NCBI GenBank assembly: GCA_941918925.1
Contig: OW799237.1
Coordinates: forward strand, 4,879,201-4,943,200
Origin: Phyto melanocephala
Lineage: Eukaryota; Arthropoda; Insecta; Diptera; Rhinophoridae
DNA: 64,000 bases
Direction of reading: 5' to 3'
Shown: positions 44,115 to 56,640 of the stretch, piece by piece
Layout of the letters: every line of letters starts with the position of its first letter
Position numbering within the stretch: the stretch's first letter is position 1
Notes under the pieces: generated by a model
The model's database searches: none
Told to the model about the DNA's origin: nothing
The model's input: only the letters and a program-made list of their open reading frames with translations
Position numbers and translations under genes: made by a program

Positions 44115-44663
44115 CTAAAAGAAGACAAAAGCATAAAGATTTAATTAAATAAAATAAGAAGTTAAAAACGAGTCACGCTACACTATACATTAGTCGGTAG
44201 TGAAATTAAATGACAATAAATATTACGTTATTCAATTAGCGAATTTAAAAAAATAATAGATTCAAATCAAATATTCAATATACCGATAGGAAGTGCTTAT
44301 GTTGAAACTGTAGCTGGTTCCGAAAATTTACTCCACTCGGCTAGTATCGGAGTACTTTTTGTGTTGTTACTTGCATTTTAATTAAATTTTTTTATGTTTA
44401 AAAATGTATGAACGTGATTAAAAAAAATAAAAATAATTTTATTTGGATTAAACAAAAATAATAACAAAATATTGATCCCTTCTCAATCCGCTGAAATAGT
44501 CGTAACACGTTTTAAGCTTAATCTAAGTTTAAAATACAATCAAAGTTAACTGCACATTTAAGAGATAAAAAATAAAATAAAAAAAAATTAAAAGGAGGTG
44601 TGTTTGGTGTAAATTTCCTAATTAAATTAGCAAGTATTGTGAAATAAGTGCATATAGCATGTA
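44115..44663 (-). other. Start of Tab2 5' intron or upstream region
   Basis: The polypyrimidine-rich CTTTTGTCTTCTTTTAG acceptor at the left edge implies a spliced 5' UTR with at least one exon further right. I could not place that exon anywhere to 64,000. Confidence 0.5.
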
Positions 44664-45845
44664 AAGGGTGTCTCAGTAAGCCTTTTCATTTAAAAATAAA
44701 AATATTTTTTTTTTGAGGTAGTTGTGATTCGTTTAATGGATAATAAACAAGACATGTTTCGTTAAAGTATTCAATAAAATATTCGTTAAAGACCCCCAGG
44801 ACTCTGATGACAGGCCATTACTCTTTTCGTTGAAGATGCCATGACTTTTTCATGCAGACGTGGCTGTATCTCTCCGATGACGCGTTGGATCTCGGATTTG
44901 AGATGGGGAATTGCATAAACTCGCGATTTTTTAAAACCCTAAAGAAAAAAATAATACACGGCGTTAAATCACGTGATCTTGGTGACCATTTGCCATTAAA
45001 ATTTCTTGAGATAATTTGTTATGGAAATGGTTGCTGCAATAAAAAAAATTATATCATGTGCGGTGTGGTAGGTGACACCGTCTTGCTGAAACCACATGTC
45101 GTACGAAACCGTTGCGTCCAGTTGCATCTACAAGAACTCCTGTAACGAATAACGTTCACAGTCACTGTAATTTCGAACTCATTTTCAAAGTTTGGCCTAA
45201 TCACGACGCCTGACCAAAATCCGCACCTGAAAATGCTCGTTGTGGGTGCATTTATCTCTCGTGGATTGCATGAGGATTTTCTGAGTCGCAAATTCAACAC
45301 TTTTGTGTATTTACGAAGCAATTAAGAGAAAAATACGCTCCATCGGAAATGATTTTTTTTTTTCTAAAATATAGGCTTGACTTCACATTGCTCCATTACT
45401 TATTCAACGAATTGTCGGCGTCTTCTATTGTGTGCTGGTTTGAGCTTTTAAGTAAGCCGAATTTTGTACGCACTTCTGCCAAAATTCGCTGCGAAAAGCT
45501 TTGTGAAACTTAAAGTTGTTGAGAACGATGCCGAATTAATGTTTTTAAGATACCGAACGGCATGTCTTACTTATGTACGCACTCAGTTTTTTAATACAAC
45601 CACTCTTGGAATGGTTGACATTTTTGCTACACTTTCTTTACTGAAAATTCTTCAAAGTTTGCGAGCGATCTCAGCATAACTTTGCAATAATTTTCACAAT
45701 GATACTGCGTTGTTCTTTTGTAAAGCGCTGCCTTTGTAATATTAGAAATAAACACAGTATGTGACATCGGCCAAATTTCAGAGTTGCCACTTGCAGAAAA
45801 AAATACACTAAACTTAAAAAGTGCATTTTTTACTGAGACACCCTT
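44664..45845 (-). mobile_element. mariner-like element, degraded (same group as 34,775-36,034)
   Basis: 1,182 bp with termini AAGGGTGTCTCAGTAAGCCT (left) and AAGGGTGTCTCAGTAAAAAA (right, minus strand), and TA on both sides (44,662-44,663; 45,846-45,847). On the minus strand, transposase pieces are PREINAPTTSI, CGFWSGVVIRPNFENE, ITVTVNVIRYRS, DMWFQQDGVTYHTAHD and, further, RDLTP. Many frameshifts. Sequence around the right end recurs at 52,285-53,330. Confidence 0.8.
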
Positions 45846-46323
45846 TACATGTTTATTTTTTTTTTGTATTTTAACAAAAATAAAACAAATCATACAATTT
45901 TGTTTTTCTCAATATTCTATACAAAAAACTGTTTATTAAAAAAAAAATTATTTCATTTTCCAGAATTAGAACAGACACTAATTTGTTTCTTTTACGCTTA
46001 AAACAACTTCAAAATGAAAATAACAACTAAAAGTCGAAGAAAAAAAAATTGATATTTTTCTCTTTTTGCAAAAAGAAAAATTATAAACAAATGACAAGTG
46101 AATTTAAAAATATTTATGACACCACAACAAAACAATACAATATTTAGAGAGAATTTTGTTGATGTTCTTATAAGTAATTTATTATAAAAATTATTTTTCC
46201 CTTTTTTTTTCTTTACAAAAATAAAATTAAACTGCGCCAATCATGTGCATAATTAAGGTGGGTGTGTAGAGATGTTTAAGTAAAATGATGCAAAATTGTT
46301 AATGAGAAAAAGGTTTTTTTTAT

Positions 46324-47053
46324 ACCCTTCACACAGTGAAAAAGGGTATATATAAGTTTGTCATTCCGTGTGAAATTTGTACAATTTTCATTTCCGACCC
46401 CATAAATTATATATTTTCTGAAAGCTTATGAATAGGGGAGTCGATTAAGCTCTGTCTGTCCGTGTGTATGTTGAAATCAACTTTTTGAAGCCCCCCGAAA
46501 TCGCTGGGACCCGGGTGAGGTATTAAAATATCAGAAATATTCGGGAGTAGATCGGTATTGAAAATCAGAAACATCGGTGCATAAACAACTGAGATATGAG
46601 CAAAAACCCACGACCACCTCGATTTTTTTTCTTCACAAAAACAACATTACAACAACAACATACATACATACAAACGTGTATACTGGAGCCAAAAATTTTT
46701 TTTTTAATTTTTTTTAAATTTTTTTTTTATTTTTTCTTTTATTTTTTATTTAATATATTATTTATATTTTTATTATTATTTTTTTTTTTATATTTATTAT
46801 ATATATTTTAATTATTTTTTTTATTTTTTTTTTACATTTTTTTTAAATTTTTTTTTTATTTTTTTTTTAATTTTTTTTTAACATACATACGTAAATTTAT
46901 AATTTTACAATGGGATGTTTTTATATATGTATGTTTTTTATATGTATGCACGTATTTCATATGCGATGAATGGTGATACAATTATTATTACATGACTACA
47001 CGTTGTGAAGGGTATATAAGATTCGGCACGCCCGAATATAGCGCTCTTACTTG
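46324..47053 (-). mobile_element. Mini-me/DINE-1-like element, copy G
   Basis: Complete on the minus strand: head CAAGTAAGAGCGCTATATTC, hairpin with one change (ATTCGGGCGTGCCGAAT), a long A-rich centre (T-rich as written, 46,695-46,885), GTCY remnant near 46,456-46,468, core and terminal hairpin. Closest to copies C, E and F, sharing the GGGAGTAGATCGGTATTG block. Confidence 0.78.
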
Positions 47054-47990
47054 TTTTTTTTTTTTTTTTGATTTAAAACAATTTTCAAAGATCGAAAGAT
47101 ATACGAAAGACTTAATAACGCAAAAAAGATAAATGACAACTTATAAATAAGATATTTGTTATTTGTTTTCTTAAGATCAATGACATTGTCAAGGTTTGGA
47201 CATTATACTGCACAAAGTAAATTATCAGCTAAAAAATGTATTAAAGCTACAGTTCTCAGCCAAGTCAACAACACACAAAATACAACTTTAATTTTCTATT
47301 CTGAGTATGAAGTCACTTCTAAAATTCCAAATGAAGTAAATAAATATTTGCTGAATTATTTATTGATAAGTTCATCTATATATATTAACGCGGGTCGAAA
47401 AAAAGTTGTGCAGTCACCCCTAGAATAAAAGGTAAGTCAATGAATGTTTCTAAAACAGCAAAAACAATTTTTTGCCACGCACTCTGTAGCTGTAGCTTGT
47501 ATGATGGCCGACCCGCCTTAATGTATATCATACCCTTTTTACATGACTAAATCATCTTCAAACAAGAAGAGCCATTTATGCATGTTAAACACCATGTATC
47601 CCTGCGAAATTTTGTTGCTTTCTGCAGTGAAACAACCTATTCTAATGCAGTTTTTAGGCACATTTTTTAGGCACAACAAATTTGATATGGCTACAAATTA
47701 ACAAACCATAGATAGTTAAAAAAGTATTATTAACAATTTAGAAATAAAAAACTATAATATTTTTAATTTTATCATGTTTTTTACTTCTACTCTAAAATTA
47801 TTAAAATATTGTAGTGCATTTACATTGCAACACTTGATACTACTAGATACTTATGAGATTTTGAGCAGAATCTAAGGGATTTTTCATACAAAATCAAATC
47901 CTTTTGGTCTACTTAGCTACTAAAAATTTGGTAGTAGGTCAATGAAAATCTTTACAAGGAGATGATCCGTAGTTTTTTTTTTTGAGAAGA
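47054..47990. other. Spacer without supported gene
   Basis: A plus-strand frame of 90 codons (47,156-47,428) is open but has no recognisable domain, splice context or repeat partner. I do not call it a gene. Confidence 0.4.
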
Positions 47991-48009
47991 AAATTCTTTG
48001 ATTTAACGT

Positions 48010-48438
48010 AGAGACTATGTTGTTTCAACAGGATGGTGCCACTTGCCACACATCAAGAGCAACAATCGATCTTTTTAAAGAAAGTTCGAAAATCGCATTA
48101 TCTCTCTTAGAGAACACCAAGATCGTGCGATTAAACACCTTTAGACTTGTGGAATTTTTTGAAATCAAAAGTGTACAACAATAATCCCACAACAGTTTAG
48201 GAACTTAAAGACAACATCATCGAATAGGTATCAACCATTGATAACCATTGGTAAACAAAATTGGGAGCCTGCCGAACTAGTAGGAGGGGTCACTTGACCG
48301 ACATAATTTTTTAATTTTTTAACGGAACCTATTGGTAATAAATTGTACAAAAAAAAAATATTTCTATTATTTCAAAAAAAATTAAAACTCTTTTTTTATT
48401 AAAATTGCAATGATACCTTTAACTTGAACACCCTTTAC
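48010..48438 (+). pseudogene. mariner-like transposase fragment, 3' half
   Basis: The plus strand reads LFQQDGATCHTSRATIDLFK, then in shifted frames NRIISLREHQDRAIKHL. This is the second-Asp block of the mariner group at 35,025-35,935. It ends at CACCCTTTA (48,430-48,438), whose reverse complement TAAAGGGTG is the typical terminus, giving the right end. The 5' half is missing. Confidence 0.65.
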
Positions 48439-48694
48439 TTTGACATGCACCTATGGTTTTTTATCATATTGTAATAACACAAACAACGCCGCACAAGAAA
48501 ATATTTGACCATAGTTTAAAAGGTTGCAATTGGGCGAGTAGATTTTTTATTAATGGAGTTTGACATTTCGAGCCGCAAATTGATGAAAACAAAATCTTGC
48601 AAAATGTCAAACTATTATGGTGTAAACGGTATGGATTTCGAAAAATATTCGGCGTTTAAAGCGACGACAAAATAAACAAACCCCTGCAGTGCGA

Positions 48695-48960
48695 TTCACT
48701 ATTCATTAGGAAACTATTATTGTATCGATTTCGGTATTTAAATTTGTTATTATTGTTAAAATGACAATTATTTTGTTGCTGTTTATCTTATCGACAAAAA
48801 GTTAAACTTTATGCCCGACTCAAAAACTATTTGCTGTGGAATGAATGTTAGTGGTGAATTTATTTTGATACTTTTTTGATAGAGATGCCACTTCATTGTA
48901 ACAGTTGTCGAGCTTCGTTAAAAATAGCAACAAAAATGAAAAAAATGTAACATAGTTATC
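48695..48960 (+). repeat. Dispersed repeat, three-copy family, copy 2
   Basis: Shares GTGCGATTC, a TATCGACAAAAAG-like segment, GTTAGTGGTGAATTT and GTAACAGTTGTCGAG with the copies at 26,533-27,050 and 51,700-52,005. Confidence 0.5.
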
Positions 48961-49273
48961 GCAATACTTTCTTAGCAAAAGAGGGATAAGAAAAATAAAA
49001 CAAATAAGAATGAATAACAATTGTTGGTTGTTTTTATGAAGAGTTTTTAAATTTTGTTTCTTGATTTATTTAAAATTCTCAGATTGTTTATGAAAATTTT
49101 AAATAAAGCTTGTAATAATTTTGAACTTTTTCATAAATTTTGTGGTTTAAAGGTCTACTGATGATCTGACATAAGCACCAATTAAATACATATAGACCAG
49201 CTTAAACCCAACAACCAAAAAACAAAAATTTTAAAAGTTTATTTATTTTTGTAAACCGTAGTTTCCTTAAACT

Positions 49274-50017
49274 AGGGTTGCCTTTTATATGTTAATTTAA
49301 GTAACATGAGCCTTTTTTTTTGAGGTGATCAAATTTGAATGTATGATAGTCCTACTAATATATAAGATTGCCTCAATTTCACGATAAATTAAATGACGAT
49401 CTTGCAGTATTATTTCTTGCACAGAATTAATGTTTTTCGGAACCACAAGCGATTTTGAAAGACCTTTACGAAATTCATTGCTGAGCCACCTACGACCACG
49501 ATTAAAATTTACAGCAAAATTTAATACAATATTGAATGTATGCTGGTCCCTCTAATATAAAAGTTGGCTTTAATTTAACGATGAGTTACATGACAATCTT
49601 GCAGTATTATCAATCTTGCAGTATCATTAATGTTTTTCGGAACAACAAGCGATTTTAAAGGACCTTTACAAAACTCATTGTTGAGCCACCGACGGTCACA
49701 ATTGAATTTTGTAAGGCCTCGTAAAACAGTGGTCCTTTTGATGGTGCCTCATCGCTAAAAATCGAATTAAGAACACCGATGCACTGTTGTTGATTTAAAT
49801 TTGTAAAAAATAATCACAAGAAAATGTTTATGATTTAATAAAATTTTTTGGCCGACATAAATTTTTCAAGTTACTGTAAACAATACAAATAGCGTTCGTA
49901 TGTCAAAAAGGTTTTGAGTATGTTTATTGTCAAAAAACGTCAAACTTTTTATAGGAACGTTAATTGCTAGATAACAGCACTAAGTTTGCTCAAGCCCGAA
50001 ATATAAAAGGCAACCCT
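49274..50017 (-). mobile_element. mariner relic with internal duplication
   Basis: Termini AGGGTTGCCTTTTATATGTT (left) and AGGGTTGCCTTTTATATTTC (right, minus strand). Minus-strand pieces of a mariner N-terminus: SDEAPSKGPL, then DRRWLNNEFCKGPLKSLVVP and QDCHVT. A second, adjacent copy of the same segment gives WRLSNEFRKGLSKSLVVPKN and QDRHLIYREIEAILYISRTI. The roughly 190-bp segment is thus present twice (about 49,350-49,525 and 49,540-49,715). The catalytic domain is absent. Confidence 0.75.
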
Positions 50018-51544
50018 GGTATTAGGGTTGTAGGAAATGAGTTCTAGTGGATATGCACTGGGTGCTAGTTGTCAATGGCCTTAAAAAAAACACTAGTCTC
50101 GAGACAAAAATATCGATATATTATACTTTAAGATCTAACTGTAAATACCGAAGATATAAAGAGGAATGTAAGAAAGGCAACCCCTACGGTTGGCAAAAAA
50201 ATAATACTTGAAATTCAAAGATGTGCATTGCACTTTCCTTTTACTTGCAAGGTAAAACGATTTAATATAGATATTAAAAATATAATTTTTCTTAAGTGCC
50301 ATCCACTTCCATTTTTCTTAAAAGCAGCCAGCAAGTTGTTTTTTATATTAAAAATGAATTTTAAATTTAAACACAAAATTAAGCAAACAATCAGTTTTCT
50401 AATAAATTGGCACGTATTACAATTTGTCTATTAACAACAGATTTCATTATCTTGAAAAAAACTGTATAAATTGCAATATTTTTAATAAATTAAAGATTAT
50501 TCACGTTGTGGACTTTGGTAAGTAATTTTTTTTTTCAGGTGAAAAACTAACAACTTACATTTTATAAAATAATTATAGAAAGACATGTAATTTTCCATAA
50601 AACTTGTTTCACTGTTTTTTTTTTCTGTTGATTTTTTTTATGCTTATTTACTTTTCTTTTTTTTTTGTAATTATTTTTTATACTTTTTTCCTTTTAATAT
50701 TTTTTTTTTAAATTTTTATTTCTTTGCAAACGTAGTTATGTATTTTTATTTAATTTTTAAAATTATATTTATTAATATTTACAATTATTTTAATTTGACA
50801 ACATGTATTAATACATTTAATTAAATTAAAAAATGCTACTTGTAAAGTTTTGTTTTTGTTTCGCTTTAATATTTATTTAAGATTTACACACTATATAATT
50901 ATTCATACATTTCTTTGTGTATAATAGGCAAGATTTGTTTTTATTTTTCTTTATTTTCCAACACAACAAAATAGTAGTTTTATTTTAAAAATCAAACACA
51001 ACAACAACACTTGTAGCAAATTTTATTCATAAATATTTTTTCTTCTTCTTTTTCTTCTCCGTTCTGTATTTACAAAATCCCGCAATTTATAATAGTATTA
51101 ATTTCAGCAAACGTTTTAGTTATAGTTATTTTGTTGCTGTTTTTTTTTTTTGTTTTTCTTAATTTTTGTATTTTTAAAATATATATTTCACCGTTAACAG
51201 TAAGTTGTCAACGCTTTAAATGCTTTAGAAAAACTGAGGAAAATTCTCTGAAAATATTAAAGAGCCAAACAAATATCACCAACAATAACAACATTTTTAA
51301 TGAGCATGTAGAGAAATGAAATAAACAAAAATTTATAATTAAATTAGACAAATAAAATAATTTTCCCTCTCTCTCTCTTACTATCCGATAGTTTTTTTTT
51401 AAGATTATGACAATGATTTGTTTTTAATATTTTACTGCTGATCACATTAACCCGCTAAATGGCATACTGAAAATAATATAAACAAAGAATATAAAAATGC
51501 AGTGCAAAATTGCAAAATAGAATTTCAGAAATACTATCTAGATC
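50018..51544. other. Very AT-rich spacer
   Basis: No gene supported. Contains T-rich tracts around 50,600-50,760 and 51,130-51,180 and a short (CT)n run at 51,367-51,379. It could include Tab2 5' regulatory DNA, but nothing in the sequence shows this. Confidence 0.35.
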
Positions 51545-51625
51545 TGGGGCTCAATTCTCGTTCTGTAAAAAAATTATATGAAAAGTTTTTGTACAGCATT
51601 TCACAGAACGAGAATTAAGCCCCTA
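51545..51625. repeat. Long hairpin / mini-MITE
   Basis: GGGGCTCAATTCTCGTTCTG and CAGAACGAGAATTAAGCCCC are inverted with one mismatch over 20 bp, separated by about 37 bp. Probably a very short MITE or a foldback remnant. Confidence 0.75.
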
Positions 51626-51699
51626 GACTTAGACGTTCACGAAAATGTGAAAGACAAACGAACATCCCACATGCAAAATTATTATTACGGCGAAGCCAT

Positions 51700-52005
51700 T
51701 AGTGCGATTCCCTAACTTGTTTTAATGATAATCGTATTGTTAAAAAAAGTTTACAAAAATTTTATCGATTTTTTCGATTTAAACGACAGTTGTTGTTAGC
51801 TAAACGACTATAATTTTGTTGTTGTTATTTTATCGTCAAAAACCTAGTTCTCGGCCTAACTACCTGAGGGAGTAGTGTTAGTGGTGAATTTTATAAGACA
51901 CCTTTTATAACAAAGATGCCACTTTAATGAAGCAGTTGTCGAGTTTCGTTAAAAAGTATTTAATAAAGTCATACACGTTAGTGCAAACAACAATAAATGT
52001 CGACA
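51700..52005 (+). repeat. Dispersed repeat, three-copy family, copy 3
   Basis: Contains GTGCGATTCCC, TTTTATCGTCAAAAACC, GTTAGTGGTGAATTTT, AGCAGTTGTCGAGTTTCG and GTTAGTGCAAACAACAATAA, in the same order as the other two copies. Confidence 0.5.
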
Positions 52006-52284
52006 AATTTAACAATTCTTGGATCGTTAAATATAAGTAGCACAGGTTGAAAAGAAAGAGCAAAAGAACAACAATTAAAAATAGTGTTGCCAGCCTTTTT
52101 TATATCGAAAATAAATTAAAAAAAATAAAATATTTTTTATAAATAAAAGAGCATTAATTTAAAATTGGGTATATTGACCTAGAGCCTGAAAAAAATCAAT
52201 AAAATTCTACAGTTTTAAGGTCGAAAAATATAGAAAATAAATATATTTTTATCTTTAAAACGGAAAATGAACTCTCTCTCTCTG

Positions 52285-53330
52285 TAAGTATGCTCTTTTT
52301 TATTTTAAAGTAAAAACACGTATTTCTTGAGATAGTTGTGATTTTTTTTAATGGGTTATAAGCAAGCCCTATTCCGAATTACTATTAAATTAAATATTCG
52401 TCAAATGGCGCCACGGCTCTGATGATCGGTCATTACTCTCTTTATAAATGACTTTTTAAAGAAGATGTAACTGTATCTCACCGTTGACGTGTTACATCTG
52501 GGATTTGAGCTTAGGAATTATTTTTGGCTTAAATCCGAAATTTAACAAAACACCAACGAAAAAAATCGCACGGCGTTAAATCGCGTGATCCTGTTGATAT
52601 CAGAATTTCTTAAGATAATTTTTTCTGGAAATCGTTGCTTTAGTAAATGAATTGTTTTATGCGCGGTAAGGTAACTGGTGCAGTCTTGCTGAAACCACAT
52701 GTCGTCCAGGTTCATGTCGTTCAGTTGAAGCCACAAAAACTTCGTTGTCATGTTCCTCATCTTCAAAAAAGTACACCTAGAAAACAGACTATCAAGTTCA
52801 TTGTCAATCGAATAGTTCAGTTCTAGCAATCTATCTTTTTTTTGGAGCTTATAAAATTTCTATTTTAAGAATAATTTCTTAGTGATGACTATATATTTAT
52901 ATTTCGAAACGAAAGCCTATAAATGCAACCGTAAAATTCTGCTATCACAACTTAACTATGCGATTAGAAACAATTGTAGTACTCACAAACGATAACTTTT
53001 ACTCTGTGTAGGTGCCGCCTGACCAATATTCGCATCAAACAGTTTGTTATGGGTGCATTTGTTTCTCATTGATTTGCAAGAGGATGAGCCAAAAATTCGA
53101 CAATTTTATGTATTCACGAAGCCATTTAGATGCGTTTCATGGAAGATGTGTTTTTTTTTCGAAAAATTGGCATTGACTTTATTTTGCTCCATTACAACTG
53201 CCGGCGCTTTCCATGGTCTGCTGTTTTAAGCTCCGAGTAAGCTGAATTTTTTACTCATGAAGGTACGTAAAATTTGAAGTTGTTGAGAATAATGCCGATT
53301 TGATGTTTTCGGGGTTTCGGTGACACTCTC
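52285..53330 (-). mobile_element. mariner-like element, degraded copy of the 44,664-45,845 type
   Basis: The left part (GAGATAGTTGTGATT...GGGTTATAAGCAAG) aligns with 44,715-44,755, and the right part (AATGCCGATTTGATGTTTT) with 45,528-45,545. Minus-strand pieces: MTTKFLWLQLNDMNLDDMWF, then QQDCTSYLTAHKTIHLLKQ and ITRFNAVRFFSL, where the third Asp is lost. The termini are eroded. Confidence 0.72.
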
Positions 53331-56229
53331 GTGATTCAAATTTGTTTTCAATTCATCACAAATTAACAAAAATTTTAATGCATTCATTTTGTTAAACATA
53401 TTGAATTAAAATAAGAACGAACTCATCATTAAGTATAAACTTTCGACTGAATTTGTTTCATCACAAAAAAAAATTAAATTAAATTAAATTAAATTTTAAT
53501 TTAATACCTTGAGGACTTGACCGTAAAAAATTAAAATTAATTTTTTTAGTTAAGTTTTTTATCAGAATAATAAGCTGCATAATTCTTGGCCTACTAATTA
53601 CTGTTATTTTAAAATTTTCAGCATATACTTCAGCACAGCTAAAGTCATCATTAAAATTTTAATTCAATTATTGTTGTTTTTATAGAAAAAATCAATGTAT
53701 TTAAAAATTACTATTTTATTAGAAAAAGAATCATTCTTTTACAGCTCTGGTATGTATACAAGGTAAAAATTTTTTTTTATAAAAAATAACAATCAAATAA
53801 TATTTTAAGTAGAAAATGCTTCGATTTGTTATCCACAAAAAGATAATCGACAATATTTTATTTAAAATTGTATAAAAAATCTTAATTTTTTTTTAATATT
53901 GTTAAAATTTTACCAATTTTTTTTTATATTAAAACATTTCATATAAATTATCTCTGGCAACTCTTTAATTTTCTTTGTTTGTTCTCTATCCATTTTGCTT
54001 TTTCTGCCCCGCCAAACGTATACGTAATAAATATTTAAGAGATGAAATACGTGTAACTTATACGTCACTAATTTTCGAATGCTTATACCAGCGTTTTAAT
54101 TTAATAAGTTTGTGTTTAGTTTTTTTATATTTATAAGTTCGATTTTTGTTTATTTGCATACAAGAATAACAAAACAAAAAAGATGTAAAGCAGCAAACTA
54201 CAAAAATAAAAATTAACAAAAAAAAAAAAAAACACTACGTTTTGGCGTATATTTGCAAAAAACATTGTATTTTTATTAAAAAAAAAAAAAAAAAATAGGA
54301 AAAGAAAAAACATGATTATGTTATGATCACAACAGTCATGAAATATTCGTTATAACAATATTTCGTAACCGATAACACGTAAGTTACAGTTATTTCAATT
54401 TCGTTTAATCATTTATTTCGTCACGATAATTAAGGAAAACTTCAAGGGGGTTGTCCTTAAGAAATAATATGATTTCAAAAATTATTGTGACAAAAATAGA
54501 AAGATGTCTTAGCAATAACAATATTACAGTGCATTCGCTATAATGTGAAGTAATTTTTACCAAGACTATTCTTGTTTCCGAATTTGTTTATGGTTAAGAG
54601 CGTAAAAATTTTAAAACAAACCAGCAAGGTTTGGCAGCAAATATGAAACACAATTAAATAAATATCAGATTTACAAGATTTTAAAAAATTTTTAAAGTTT
54701 TTTACTTTTCAATTAAATGTTAAACAAAAAATTACCTGTAGAAAAATAATCCCTTATTCAGCGCAGCTTTTTCTTTAAAATTTCTTAAAACTCTTACTTT
54801 GTTTTGGTCCTGTTTTTCATGCTCAGTCCATTTCAAAATGTTATCAAATGTTTCTATCGCATCATTTAGTTTTATTTTAATTTCTCGCACGTCTATAAAG
54901 CAATCTTTATCACTGTGATATTGTTTTTCACTCTAAATTAAAAAAAAAAAATTCACTTTCTGTAAAATTCTTTTTGAAATTGTTCTGTCTTTTTACAAGG
55001 ATATCTTAAAGATTTAAAAATTTTGTAAAATATTTAAGAATTAAATTTTTTTATAAAACAAACTTGTGCTTTTAACACTTCAAAAAGACAAGCCGCTCTT
55101 TTTTCCAGCTATTTTATTTCTGCTAGCCATACTTCTTTCAAGTTATTTAGAGGGGTTCTAATAATTCTAAATTAAATTCAAAATAATATAATTTAATAAA
55201 ATACTCTTACTCACTGTCAAATTTGTAGTTTTATTTTAATAATAAATAATCTTCCGCTAGTATGTTTACAGTAAAAATGTCAAGCAACAAATAAGCATCA
55301 TACATTTTAACATGTTTAAATAAAATATTATAGAGTGCTGGGATTCCCCTAGTTTTAAAAATAAATAAAAAATCTCAAAAAATTTAACTTGGAACATTTT
55401 GTTCACGGTTTAGAGCTTTTAGACTTTGTTCACGTTTTAGAGTATTCATGCATGTGAAATTACAAGCCCGGCTGATGGGGAAGCATTTTGTCAAAATTGC
55501 AAAGATGGAAAATAAGTTTTTGGTTTCGTTATTTAACAATTAACTTGAGTATACTTTTTTGATAGTAAATATATCAAATTAATGTATATTTGTTGCTTTT
55601 GCACCATTTATAATGTGTTTTACAAATATATATCGTTTTTTAAATAAAATTTTATTAAACATATCATAACAACTTTTCCAATCTTGATGTACAAACTGGC
55701 CTGGACAGAAAACATCCTCTAAAAAGTTGCTTTGTTGTATTAATTCGCCGTTGCATATACCTGCTGAAATGCCTTGGTATATTCAAAAGCATTTAAAACT
55801 ACAAACAACTATTAAATGTTAGGTACAACAACAGTGTGATTACACAGTAATCAAGTTTTGATTATTTTAATAATAATTTGTTTTTAAATGTTCTTCTTCT
55901 TGTTGAGTAATTTTTTTATTTTAAAAGTTTGAATAAAATAATAAAAAATAAAAAAAATATTTTTAAAATTTAAAAAAAATAAAAAAGGTGAGTACAATCT
56001 GTATAACTAATAGAAATAAAGAAAATAATTAAATTTAATTTATTAGTGATAATATAATTATTGCATGATATTATTAAACATAAAAATGATCATTTACAAC
56101 CTTTATATGATTTAACCCCAATCATACAATAACATCATATAATGATTACCGCCGCCAAAATTTTGGCTCACAAATTGTATGGCATTTTTGTATTTAAAAA
56201 TAATTTATATCATATGGCCTCGGCGACTG
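53331..56229. other. AT-rich spacer, nothing recognised
   Basis: No coding region, element ends or RNA gene supported. Long A- or T-runs occur at 54,215-54,295, and a short (AAATT)n run at 53,470-53,495. Confidence 0.4.
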
Positions 56230-56640
56230 CGTCTTATGTACGCCATCCTGGCTGTCCAATTTTGTCCAACTTTTTTGTCAATGTTGGCTTATAAATTGAT
56301 TGATTAGTTGCCGGTTTATCAGCATATCACAGAGATTTGACGTACCCCGACAAAAAACAGTCAAATAAAACGAACGAGGTAGCCGCTTACTTACTGGTTC
56401 ATTACGTGAGATAATTCGGTTACCAAACCTTTGGTTCAACAAAGTAATGGTTTCACTCGCTGTATGGCATGTTGCGCCGTCTTTTGACAGCATTTCTCCT
56501 TCAAATGATTTGCTATGACATGAGAAATAAAACAAATAAGACTCACGAGACTGAAATGCTGAGACAGGTGTTGTATCGATAAATTCAAAACCGCTGTCGC
56601 ACTCGTTCTGGTGTAAGTCGTTGCATGGTAAGTCACTAAA
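56230..56640 (-). pseudogene. mariner-like transposase fragment
   Basis: Minus strand: LSKDGATCHTASETITLLNQ followed by RFGNRIISRNEPVS, with residues like RSFYLTVF and NLCDMLINRQ after it. These are the second- and third-Asp blocks of the 35,025-35,935 group (QQDGTTSHTA, RSCDLTPLDYF). No terminal repeats were found; ends are approximate. Confidence 0.7.

Noticed and set aside
45464..45679. 71-codon plus-strand open frame
   Set aside because: Antisense to the degraded mariner at 44,664-45,845.
47156..47428. 90-codon plus-strand open frame
   Set aside because: No domain, splice signals, repeat partner or codon signal; open frames of this size arise by chance.
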